A stretch of DNA of 64,000 nucleotides. It comes from Aquilaria yunnanensis. Taxonomy: Eukaryota; Streptophyta; Magnoliopsida; Malvales; Thymelaeaceae. Numbering within the stretch: position 1 is the stretch's first letter; each line of letters starts with the position of its first letter. The position numbers were made by a program, and so were the translations under genes. A model generated the notes under the pieces. The model did not search any database and was not told the origin of the DNA. It saw nothing but the letters and a program-made list of their open reading frames with translations. The stretch spans positions 12,154,501 to 12,218,500 of the forward strand of contig CM077599.1 of assembly GCA_039654915.1 (NCBI GenBank). The letters run 5' to 3'. Positions 1-10,029 of the stretch are shown piece by piece.

Positions 1-496
1 TGCGACGAAAGTGTTAGTGTATTAAACTAACTCTAGTCCTGAATAGGCTACATGAGAGTACTTGTTTGATTTGTGTCAGCGATTTCCTAACTTTTATGAT
101 GCTTGAGGATGAACAGCTTGAAAGGGAGAGGTAATGATACAAAAAGGTGTCAAATAGCTGGAACATTGTCATTTTGGTTAATGAGGATTAATGTGTAATC
201 AGCGTGTGCATGGTTAGGCAAGAAAGGTGATTAGGGTCTTTAGGCATCTCTGTTGAAGTTCTGTTCTTATATTCTTTATGATTTGGATTGTAAACAATAT
301 AAATAGCCTTGTATCGATCTAGTTAAGGATGTTGATGAATATACAAAAGTTCCTTCTCTCTTTAACTCTCTTGATTCTTCTTGAATTGTAAGTCTTGTTG
401 AATTCTCGAATTATTTCTCTAATTTTTGACCTCACGCTATCTCTTCTATTTTTTTTCTTAAGCTAAATTCGATTGATTACTGATGAACCTGTACCA
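1..496 (+). mobile_element. 3' end of a Ty3/gypsy LTR retrotransposon, cut by the window edge
   Basis: Positions 60-134 look like the degraded end of a gypsy polyprotein: a short LEDEQLERER-like tail runs into a purine-rich tract (about 119-131, GAAAGGGAGAGG) typical of a polypurine tract. An LTR-like segment begins at 135 with TGATAC and seems to end near 496 with GTACCA, an imperfect inverted match. A TATA-like AATATAAATAG lies near 296-305, where an LTR promoter would sit. The 5' LTR and coding region would be left of the window. Assignment to gypsy rests on the layout of the polypurine tract and on the C-terminal tail, so it is inference. Confidence 0.5.
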
Positions 497-1563
497 CATT
501 TCACCCCAAACTGTCGTTGCTTAGCCAAACACAGAATTTTTTAATCTTGTCATTGCATCCTTGCAGTCACTTACTTCATCCATCGCCCCAATTATGCTAT
601 TTTTGTTGAAGATCAAAAAGAATGATCGAGATAACAACCCAACTGCAAGTAATATGAAATTTTGTTTGTTTTTTGAGGGAAATGAACTTGTGGGAGCTAG
701 AAACAAAAGTGGTGCAACTTGGCTAAAAATAAACAATGGTTGGTTTAAACTAAGTTATAAATATGAAAGCTTTCAAATAAATTTTATAAAAAATCATGTA
801 ATAAATGTTAAAAATGAACTTCTATATTTGTTAGTTGAATTATAATACCATATAGATAAGTATGGAAAGTTTTAGGACTTCTTCCAAACATTTTAAAAAT
901 TATAAGACCAACGCTAAATACCACCAAATTTTATGACTTTTAATGACAATACCCATGTGATTGGAAGATTATTGAGGGACGACCCAAAAGATCATTCTTC
1001 CAAAAGCAATTAATAGATTGTTCAACCCAAATTCTGAATGCCATTAAATGTGAACCCAATTTTTCTTTCATGGGCTGACATAGAGTGTGCTCAATTCAAT
1101 TCAGCCTAAACTCTAGAATCCCTTAAACCTTACCTAATATGTGCTTTGTTGTATTTAGGTGTTTATTATTTGGATCAAGTTGAAAAATCCAAATAGATTA
1201 GATTAGATAAAATGGTTTAGTTATTTGGTTATTTGGTTCAAGTATGTTCAAAATTGAATTTTATCTTTGGATATTAGATCAATTATTGGATTTTAAAACT
1301 TCAAAGAGCAAAGTGGAAAAAAAAATAATACATATTTTGTAATTGTTTCCATCAACCCCACATATAAATTTATTTTTCTCTAATTTTGAACTACATGTTA
1401 TTTAATTTTATGTATGAAATATAATGTTTGAACAACCCTAGTTGTACTGTTAATTGTTCACTTTTTAATGGTAAATAAAGGAAATAATAAAACAAAAAAA
1501 ATGCTTATGTGACGGTTTGAGAAAAGTACTAAAACAAAATAAAAATGCTTATATGACAATTTG
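497..1563. other. AT-rich intergenic DNA
   Basis: No gene or bounded element was recognised. The two open frames near 521-845 overlap on opposite strands, have low-complexity composition and resemble no family I know. A short near-repeat (AAAATGCTTATRTGAC) occurs twice around 1500-1555. Confidence 0.5.
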
Positions 1564-2112
1564 GGGTAAAAAGCACTACTAAGTACTAATCCAAAACCTT
1601 TAATTAAAATTGTAAATTGGCAATCAATCTTCATTTTGATGCATCCTACACTTTTATAGTTTGTTACATATTAGTCTCAAACTCTTTATAAGACTGAGTT
1701 TGCAGAAAAACCATACAAAGGAAAATTCAATAATTTAAATGATTCATTAGCTCTCAAAATATTATGGTATAAAATGAATTTATTAGAGATAACTATTTAA
1801 AATTTAAATTAGAATTTAAAAATTTAATATCATATAGTTACATAAAATTTAACAAATTTAACTGTTCAGTAACTATTTTTCAAAAATTTTAAATTGTGTC
1901 ATAATATAATAATTAATTGATCATTTAAACTATCAATTTTTTCTTTTTTGTAAATCAGGTTTTTGTGTCAGCTAAGTTTTAAGTAGGACTAAAGACCAAC
2001 ATGCAACACATTACGAATGTTTAAGACTAATATGTAATGAAATGGAAGTTGAAAGACAGTTTGCAATTGAAATAAAAGGTTTGAGACTAATGGTGCATTT
2101 TTTTTTACCCTA
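1564..2112. mobile_element. Small inverted-repeat DNA element (MULE-like)
   Basis: The first ~130 bases (GGGTAAAAAGCAC..., then a stretch ending ACATATTAGTCTCAAACTC) match the reverse complement of the last ~130 bases before TTTACCC at 2110. The arms are diverged but collinear. No transposase frame lies between them. I could not find a convincing TSD, so the exact ends and the superfamily are uncertain. Confidence 0.5.
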
Positions 2113-2531
2113 AGTGTCTCATACATTTTTAGTACAACTCTTGAAATTAACATGTCTTATAGAAGAGTATATAGAAAAATTTAAAGATAGGATAATGATG
2201 AGAAAGTATCAAGAATACATAATCTGTAAATATTTTTTACATTAACACTTTGTCCCTATAGTTTACCGTACCCAAGTCCACTATTTGACTGCATATATAT
2301 AAGAGCAACTACTGATTTATACTCCTTCATTCCAAAACATTATAACACTTTTTGAACTTATTGAAAATGTTTTAGGGCTAATATTTCAAAATGAAAAATT
2401 TTATTTATCATATACATATAAAATTGATGGTATTTAATTATATGCTAACGAAATCATTGTTGAAAATATCAATATTTTTAAAATAAATGTAGCGTATTAT
2501 CTTGTTTTGATGGCAAAGAAGCATAACATAT
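2113..2531. other. AT-rich intergenic DNA, possible decayed Stowaway MITE
   Basis: No gene. A TACTCCTTCATTCCAAAAC string at about 2320 resembles a Stowaway terminus, but the opposite end (near 2500-2515) is only weakly complementary. Confidence 0.35.
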
Positions 2532-2540
2532 TATATTCTT

Positions 2541-3447
2541 GGCCTAATTACCTATTCAACCTCTGTACTATGGTGACTCAATCATTCGCTCCCATGAACT
2601 TTTGGAGGGTCATAATCAAGCCTTAAATTTTAATGGCTATGACCCTTTGCTCCATTTACTTAACTGCCGTTTATTTAAAAAAGAAAAAAATAACAAAATT
2701 ACCACTTAAGTTTCCAAATTTTTATTTTTTGGACCCAAATGTTTTGACTCCTCCATTTTTAGTACTCCCTCTATCTCGTCTCGTCCTGCCGGCCTTGTCC
2801 ATTGATCATCACCTGTCTGTCCGTCTCTTCTTGCTGGCCTCGTCCATCAGTCATTGCCCTTCCTACCGGCCTCGCCTATCTCCCATCTATTCCCCAATTT
2901 GTCTCGTTCTCATCTTATTCATCGCTCTTCACCTTCATCCATTCCTCAATTAGTCGGCCTCAAGTCGCTCCATCCTCAAAAGTGTTGGAATCAAGACTAT
3001 CGAGCATGTTGGAATCGTGTTGAAATCGAGACCGCTAAAATCGCGCGAAATCATGCTAGAACTAATTAAGACCATTGGAATCACACTGGATCGCATCAAA
3101 ATCGTGCGGAATCATGCTGGAATTAAGATTGTCAATCGCACCGGAACGGAGACTGTTGGAATTGTGCAGGAATCGCATCAAATTTTTGTTGGTCTCTGGT
3201 TTCTATGGGTTTAATTACAGTTTAAGTCCCAAAGTTATTGGTTTATATAATTAGAGGCTAGAAATTTTAATTTGTGCAACTGGATACACTTCTGTTACAT
3301 AACTAACGGAAAACATCCGATTTACTGAGTTAATAGAGCAAAGTATCGAAGCCATTAAAGTTCAAGGAACGATTATAACCCCCTAAAAATCCAAGAGAGT
3401 GAATGGTTGAGTCACCATAATAAAATGGTCAAATAGGTAATTAGGCC
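2541..3447. mobile_element. Non-autonomous MULE-like element
   Basis: The ends GGCCTAATTACCTATT (left) and AATAGGTAATTAGGCC (right) are inverted, and similarity continues inward for about 130 bases with the arms carrying matching text such as ATGGTGACTCAA. The flanks TATATTCTT (2532-2540) and TATATTCAA (3448-3456) agree at 7 of 9 positions, which fits a decayed 9-bp MULE TSD. The interior is more GC-rich and holds short overlapping open frames (about 2633-3214) plus a loose array of GGAATC/ATCGTG-type near-repeats at 2990-3185. No transposase or captured gene was recognised. Confidence 0.65.
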
Positions 3448-3462
3448 TATATTCAACATATC

Positions 3463-4194
3463 CAGGGGCATATCTATTCAGGGGCGGGAGGGGGCAGCTG
3501 CCCCCCCTAAAATTTTAAAAAAAATTATTGGGTACTTGGATATGTGATACAATTGTAGAAAAATTAAAGTTAGGTACCTATCTGTATGTTTTATAATTAA
3601 TAAGGGGTTCTAGTATATTTTATCCATTTAAGGTCTCAGTCATTTTCTTATTGAATAAATTACGTGATAGTCCTTACTCTTTAATTATTATTTCCTTTTA
3701 GTCCCTATCCTATTAAACATTATGTTTTGGTTCCAAACATATTAAAAACATTTTGTTTTAGTCCTAAATTTATAAAAAAAAAAATGTTTCATTTTGGTTT
3801 CATTGCATGAAATTTATTAACTCAAAGTATTTATCTGATAACAATTTTTTAGATCATAATTTGGACTATCTGGTAAGTGCTATAAAATAAATTTAATTTG
3901 TATAATATTTTTTTATAATTAATAGAAAATTCAAATAACCATTTTTACTCTATAAATTGAACTTAAGTATTATAAATTTTTGAATTCAATGTGTCTATAT
4001 ATGTAAACTGTCTAATGAATTTTGAGTTATAAACTTTTGAAATAAACTTAATTATTATACACTTTCAAATTTTATATGTTTATATATAATATTATTTAGT
4101 ATTTTCTATTAGTGATTGTAAATTTATACATGTTAATAACCCTTCTCACATCACACTCTCGCCCCTCCAAGTGAAATTTTTGGCTACGCCCCTG
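3463..4194. mobile_element. Non-autonomous hAT element
   Basis: The left terminus CAGGGGCATA and the right terminus (reverse complement CAGGGGCGTA) form a hAT-type inverted repeat. An exact 8-bp TSD, AACATATC, flanks both sides (3455-3462 and 4195-4202). The 732-bp interior is AT-rich with no transposase. The left end has a G/C-rich patch (GGGGGCAGCTGCCCCCC) able to form a hairpin. Confidence 0.85.
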
Positions 4195-4202
4195 AACATA
4201 TC

Positions 4203-4743
4203 TAAAGGAAGGAGCTCGTTCATTTTCTCATAAAGAGTGAGTTCGATCATGACACTCCTATGCGTATCACAGTAACGTGACTATGGGCCTCAGCTTCTGC
4301 TGTGCCGAGAATTTTTTAGGGGTTAATTGTAATTATCACAAAAAATCCAGGGGTGGATGTCACCATGTAGTGTCAGGCGTCGGCTAGTAAACTGAACACT
4401 TCTATTGGACGGGTGGTCGAATTGAATTCGCTCACGGGCACGGCTGCAACAACGACAACTAGGAAACAGAGACACGGCTGGTACGCGATGCGATGTCTCT
4501 CTTCCCCCACTTCCCTCTTCTTCCGTATATCCCTTCCCTTGTTGCATGTTTGTTTTGTTTTGTTTTTTTTATAATGGGAAACTGCTCGAAATTACCGTTT
4601 CATTATAAAAGACAGAAGAAGAACCCAAGCCCAAGCCACAGCGCCTGCAGGCCGTAGCTTCTTTATTTGCATTACTTGAAGAGAAAAGGCAATACTAGCT
4701 AATGACCTTCCGTCTTAATAATTAATTAGACATACATATAATA
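4203..4743 (+). promoter_or_regulatory. Upstream region of the calmodulin-like gene
   Basis: A TATA-like TATAAAA lies at 4604-4610, 134 bases before the ATG at 4744, suggesting a leader of roughly 100 bases. The hAT element ends 549 bases before the ATG, so it sets the distal edge of the single-copy promoter. No other site can be assigned with confidence. Confidence 0.5.
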
Positions 4744-5337
4744 ATGTCTGCCGCTTCAGCTTGTAAGTCCTTGCGAGCATTTTGGTCTCGCCTCCGAAAC
4801 ACTGCCATAAGCTACCGTTGTCGGAATAGAAACCTCCGTTTCTTGCAAGAATTCGACCCTTTAAAATCCTCCTTCGCGTCTATGGAAACGAGGCTCCAGC
4901 TGGAGCAAGTCTTCAAGGTCATCGACCTCGATGGCGACGGCAAAATATCCCCCTCCGAACTGGGCAGCATCCTCCTCACCCTCGGCCACAACAAGTCCGC
5001 GACGGAAGATGAATCCAAGAAAATGGTTAGAGAAATGGATGTGGACGGAGACGGGTTGATCGACTTGGAGGAGTTCATACGGACGGTACTGGACTCCATG
5101 GGCCGTGACGGCGAGGATGGCCTGCTGGAAGCTTTCCTGATATTTGATCGGGATAAGGACGGGTTGATCTCCGCCGACGACCTGCGGCGAGTGATGGGTC
5201 AGCTGGGGTTCAACAAATGCAGCCTCCGAGAGTCGAAGCGCATGATCAGAGGCGTCGACAGGGATGGCGATGGCCACGTCAGTTTCCATGAATTCCGATG
5301 CATGATGGTCATGAACAACAACCACGGATCTATCTGA
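4744..5337 (+). CDS. Calmodulin-like EF-hand Ca2+ sensor (CML)
   Basis: This intronless gene encodes 197 residues. Four canonical EF-hand loops can be read: DLDGDGKISPSE (61-72), DVDGDGLIDLEE (99-110), DRDKDGLISADD (135-146) and DRDGDGHVSFHE (172-183). Loop 3 ends in Asp rather than the usual bidentate Glu at position 12, which may lower its affinity. A basic N-terminal extension of about 50 residues (rich in Arg, Ser and Cys) precedes the EF-hand part and is longer than in calmodulin. Plant CMLs bind Ca2+ and pass the signal to target proteins in the cytosol or at membranes; the specific target cannot be inferred. The start is the first ATG after a TATA box. A MULE-like element begins 29 bases after the stop, so the 3' end of the transcript probably lies in transposon DNA. 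No close homologue was assigned. Confidence 0.92.
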   Translation: MSAASACKSLRAFWSRLRNTAISYRCRNRNLRFLQEFDPLKSSFASMETRLQLEQVFKVIDLDGDGKISPSELGSILLTLGHNKSATEDESKKMVREMDVDGDGLIDLEEFIRTVLDSMGRDGEDGLLEAFLIFDRDKDGLISADDLRRVMGQLGFNKCSLRESKRMIRGVDRDGDGHVSFHEFRCMMVMNNNHGSI

Positions 5338-5366
5338 CCATTATGCGATGACGGTAAATACTAGAA

Positions 5367-6060
5367 GGTAAAAATATCAAATTTGCCACTAATGTCTTGA
5401 GTTGGGAGCAGATATGATACTATAGTATTTTTTTGTTCAATCTTCCACTAATATTTTAAAATAAGCCGGATATGTCACTGAAGTTTCAAATTAAAAGTGG
5501 ATATACCACTGACAGTTAAAAATCTAATAAAAAATGTTAAAAAGCTAACAAAATATATTAAAAATAACAAGTTTTGAAATTTGAAAGTGATAATACAAGT
5601 TTTAACAAACTTCAAAAACTTTTGGTAATTAGACTCTCTCTCTCTCTCTCTCAAATGCCGACGAGGAAATTAAACAGTAGAGAAACTTCAAAAACTTATT
5701 GTAATTTGACTCTTTTTCTGTCAAATACCGATGAGAAGATTAGATAGTAGAGACAGAGGGATTGCTGCGATGGGGCTAGAGCACTAGTGACAGAGACGGA
5801 GATAGGGCTGAAGCGCTGATGGCAGAGATTAGAGCATATTTTGGAACAAAATCTCAAAGGTCCTAATATTTTTTGAAAGATGCAAAATAACCCCAAGATT
5901 TCAAAACCTGCTATTTTTACCATTTTCATTATTTTCTAACTGGCAATGGTATATTTGACCCATTTTAAAATATTAGTAGGAGATTGGGCAAAAAAAAAAA
6001 ATTATAGTAGCATATTTGCTCCCTACCCAAAATATTAGCGGCAAATTTAATATTTCTATC
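5367..6060. mobile_element. Non-autonomous MULE-like element in the CML 3' region
   Basis: Long inverted arms are visible: the left arm (GGTAAAAATATCAAATTTGC...) matches the reverse complement of the right arm ending at 6060. The flanks ATACTAGAA (5358-5366) and ATACTAAAA (6061-6069) agree at 8 of 9 positions, a MULE-size TSD. A (CT)n run lies at about 5634-5652. There is no transposase. The terminal text resembles that of the next element (6096-8111), so the two are probably related. Confidence 0.75.
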
Positions 6061-6355
6061 ATACTAAAAATTCTCCTCTCTGTGCACATACTAAAAGGCA
6101 AAAATAATAAATAAACTATTAATGTTTTTGTTTAAACCGATTCAGCCACTAATGTTTTTTAGGGTCCAAATAAACCAAATGAAGTTACTAAGTTAGTTCA
6201 AATTAGACATTTGACGATAATTCGTTAGAATATTTTGTTTTAAAATGAGATATTCCGTTTGTTTTAAGGTAAAAAATAATGAATAAACCACTAAAATTTT
6301 TTGGTTATCCGATTAGGTCACTTATGTTTGTTTTTTGGCAGACTAAACAACTAAT

Positions 6356-6556
6356 ATATATTTTTTTTTATATTCAAAATCAAGTATACAATTATAGGAT
6401 TTAAAGAGTATAGGAATTAAGAGAAATGTCTGCTTTTTCAGGACTCAAAGGCAACCAAACCGGCATTTAAATGGCATTGTTGAGGAATGAATAAGGGGTG
6501 GGGATTGAACTCTGGCCTTGGATGTCCCTTATGGCTATTATGCTGTAGCTCACGGG
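6356..6556 (-). mobile_element. tRNA-derived SINE
   Basis: On the minus strand the head reads CCCGTGAGCTACAGCATAAT..., followed by AGAGTTCAATCCCC, which resembles an RNA polymerase III A box and B box at about the usual spacing. The 3' tail is A-rich (plus-strand T run at 6361-6370). A 9-bp direct repeat, ACAACTAAT, flanks it at 6347-6355 and 6557-6565. Length (~200 bp), tRNA-like head, A-rich tail and TSD together support a SINE. The family is not identified. Confidence 0.7.
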
Positions 6557-7001
6557 ACAACTAATGTTTTTAAATGAGTTAAATTGGCCATTCTCTATTA
6601 AATTTAATATTTTGTTTAACATTTTATGGAGACTAAGGTTAGCATTTTGGAAATAACATTAGAAATATTTTGGGTTTATTTTGTTATTTACGAAGAAAAC
6701 TAAAAAAAATCAGTGGTTTATTTCATTATTTTTTGCAAATAAAATTGAAAATATTGGCAGTTTATTTTGTTCTTTACGAAGAAAACTAAAAAAATTAGAG
6801 ATTTATTTAATTATTTTATCTTCTGTTTAAATTATTCTTAATAAATTATTTCTTTTACCAACATGAGACAAAAGTTATAATATTCATAATATGATTACTT
6901 TGGTTAACTGAGATTGAGAAATCATTGTTTTCAGCCACCACCAATGTCTACAGAGACGGCTTCAACTTTGAGATTACCTTCTCATTCTCCGAAATCTAGT
7001 A

Positions 7002-7719
7002 GTCGGGCTGTAAACGAATCAAACGAACACGAACAAGCCCTGTTCGTGTTTGTTTAGTGTTTAACGAATACGAACACGAACAATAAACGAACGCATTTTC
7101 CTTGTTCGTGTTCGTTCGTTTAGTTTTAATATGTGTTATTGTTCGTTCGTTTATACGAGCTTAAACGAACACAAACAAACACAAACGAACGAACATGTTC
7201 CTGAACATAAATGGACCATAAACGAACGAATACGTTCGTGAACACGAATGAAATTGTTCGCGAACAACATAAACAAACACAAATAAAAACAATCAATCTA
7301 AAGCATTCATGAACTGCTTAAACGAAGGTAAATGATCACAGTCACTAATTTGGGTGCTAATCTGATGTGTAGGATGTACGTAGGGTAGGTAATAATAAAT
7401 ATATATGATAATAGGTTATAATAAATATATAATATATGATATATAAAATATATATAACAATAAATGTATAACTAGTACATAGATAAACAAACAAACGAAC
7501 ATAAACAAACGAGTAAATAAGCAAACATAAATGAACACTAACCGAATAGTTCACGAACCTAAATGAACGAACAAGACTTTGTTCGTGTTCGTTCATTTAA
7601 CTAAATGAACATAAAAATCTGTTCGTGTTCGTTTGTTTAACTAAATAAACGAACATAAACGAACTCCCGCCGAACCGTTCACGAACAGTTCACTGAACGT
7701 TCTGTTCGTTTACACCCAT
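7002..7719. mobile_element. hAT MITE rich in AACGAAC/GTTCGTT motifs, copy 1
   Basis: The ends GGGCTGTAAACGAA (left) and TTCGTTTACACCC (right) are inverted. An exact 8-bp direct repeat, ATCTAGTA, flanks it (6994-7001 and 7720-7727), matching hAT TSD length. The body is packed with alternating AACGAAC and GTTCGTT motifs on both strands, which would let the RNA fold extensively. Open frames in it are by-products of the repeats. A second copy lies in a BSK intron (43438-44015). Confidence 0.8.
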
Positions 7720-8201
7720 ATCTAGTACCATTGTTGATGTGAAATCTAATATATCCAATGGCGAAGACAAGGGTCAGTAACAAGGTTTCAAATATCGACT
7801 CTAGAGTCTGGAAAGAAAGATTCCGCAGGTGATCAAAATATTAGTAGATTTCTCACTGCAATAATAAAGGTAGTGTATTTGGACTATTTTAAACTAAAAA
7901 TATCAATTATACCAACAATAAAAAAGATGGTGGGGAGTTTCGTAAATTTTCATTAGATTTTAACATCTAATTGGTGAATTAAGTCATTTGAATAATGTTA
8001 GTGGTTTATTTGGTCATTGAAATAACGTTAGTAGTTTATTTGACCTAAAAAAACATTAGTCACCAATTCGAGCCGATCCCAAACATTAGTGGCTTTTTTG
8101 TTCTTTTTGCCCATACTAAACAAAAATTTATACAAAATTGATTTGATGCAAAAAAAAAAAAAAACTATAGTATGTAAGACTCTGTAAAATTTTAGTACAT
8201 A

Positions 8202-8426
8202 CTCTCATACCAAGTCCTTTGCAATATTTATTATTTACAATAATTAATTTATAATAATTTTTTATTTTCAACATTTTAGTATATAAATGAAAAAAAATTA
8301 TATATAAATGATAAATAAAGAATTGTAATTTTTAAATATATTTTTAAAATTTTTTTCTAACAAATAATAATATAAATAAATTTAAGAAAAAAATGAAATA
8401 TTTCAAACAATATGGAGCGGAGATAG
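8202..8426. mobile_element. Stowaway-like MITE
   Basis: TA dinucleotides flank an AT-rich 225-bp segment whose ends are CTCTCATACCAAG and the complementary GGAGCGGAGATAG. The interior shares phrases such as TTTTTTATTTTCAACATTTT with the better-preserved copy at 24415-24647, so they belong to one family. Confidence 0.65.
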
Positions 8427-8428
8427 TA

Positions 8429-10029
8429 TCTTTTTAATAATTATAGAATTATCACCCTTAATTATTTAAGCATTAATTAAAAAGTCAGTAATGCCACTCG
8501 ATGCTTGTTTTAAAATTAAAAACAAAACAAAAATTTCAACCTTTTTGGTACTTGATTATTGGATATACAGTATATATGCCACCACTATTTTATCGCGAAA
8601 AGAAATTATCAATTATATTTTGCAAGGAAGAGTATTTGTGTGTGTTTATCAATATTGTAAGTTTTTAACTTATATGCTTCTTGAAACTTTGAGGACTATG
8701 AGCTACAAGTAGATTCCTTGCCTAGCAAAAGCAAGTCTGGACTTGAAGCCATACTTTAGCCTAGGCAGTATATGCGATGTTGTCAGATTTAGCCTAGAGA
8801 GTAACTCTAAAGTGGTGACCAAGTGGTAGATCAACCAATTTGATTGGTTCAATGAGATGAGCCAATTGTAACACATATCAACCTTTCCGCACAAGCATCT
8901 TTGTGCCTCGCCAAGCATGTCATGTTGTTACTATCCAAAATATAGCTTACTTTTATGTTTTTTTCATACATAAATCATATCACTTTATTATTTCATATTT
9001 CATAATAAAATAATCTTTAAATTTAATGCATGCATAGTCAACCATTCAGATTTTAAAGTTAAAATCTTCAATATTCTAAAAACATGCATGAATAAAAGTA
9101 TCAATACAACTATAATCATGGCCTTTTTGTTCTTTTCCTTTTAACTTTGAAATTTTGGGCCAATCAGTAAAACATTAACTGTTAATAATTAAGCCAGCAA
9201 AGTTGTCAAGCCCACTTGGTGTGAAAAAAGTGACAAGCCCATAAAAATCTAGTTTTACTTTGGTGGACCGAGCTAAATGGTTAATACGTCAACCAGGTTT
9301 TTGGGTTTGATTAAGTTTTGACTTGAATGGTTTTGATGGAGTTACTCAGCCCGTTGTGCTTATCGGGTCATGGTTAAATTGATTCAAAAGGCAAGGTCAG
9401 GCTTAATAACACTAAGTGTATGTGATGCCTCCAAGACATTTGCTTTATGTTGAATGTTTGTTTGATTCAGAGGAAAACTTACAACAACCTCCTCTAGTTT
9501 GACCAAATCCACACTTTGCCTTTTTTAAAAAAAGAAACCTATATTTTCCCCACACTTTTTTACATTATCCAACAATAACTTTTAAAATCGTAGTTTAATT
9601 TATACGACAGTTATCTTATAGTAATTTCAATATCTCTAATATTCTTTTTATAGTTTATAGACATTTTAATTTATCAAATTTTCTTATCTATAAATGCATT
9701 TTACGCTTTATAAGTGTAAATTAGTATTTTCTAAATGTTAGTTAATTGTGAAAAAGTATCAAAAATTTTAAAATTACCAAAATATAGTTATAAGATAATT
9801 TAAATTAGGGATTGAGAAGTTGTTAGTTGGACAATATAAATGAAGTGAGGGTAGTGTAGATTTTTTAAAATAGAAACGGTAAAGTGCAAGTGAGGCTAAA
9901 TTGCAGGGGGTTTTGCAATTTTTCCTTGAGTGAAATTAGAGCAAAGTGATGTGCATCCATGACCTTATCTTTTTCCAACACCAATAACCCTATTTCGTTT
10001 TGCGCTAAGTTAGATTAATTCAAATATTT
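8429..10029. other. AT-rich intergenic DNA
   Basis: No gene was recognised. The short frames at 8491-8918 overlap on opposite strands and carry no known motif. Nothing else could be bounded. Confidence 0.5.

Larger units (their letters stand above)
6096..8111. mobile_element. MULE-like element with nested SINE and hAT MITE
   Basis: An exact 9-bp TSD, CATACTAAA, lies at 6087-6095 and 8112-8120. The termini AGGCAAAAATAAT (left) and the reverse complement of TTCTTTTTGCC (right) start inverted arms that share phrases such as CCACTAATGTTT. Nothing in the interior resembles a transposase. A SINE (6356-6556) and a hAT MITE (7002-7719) have inserted inside it, so it is older than both. Confidence 0.8.

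Noticed and set aside
4812..5325. Two long minus-strand open frames opposite the calmodulin-like gene
   Set aside because: They mirror the EF-hand coding strand, whose GC-rich codon use leaves the opposite strand open; no motif supports them.
7357..7596. Open frames in the AACGAAC-rich regions (also 43601-43995)
   Set aside because: They arise from the repeated heptamers of the hAT MITE and are biased towards Phe, Ile, Tyr and Val with no domain.
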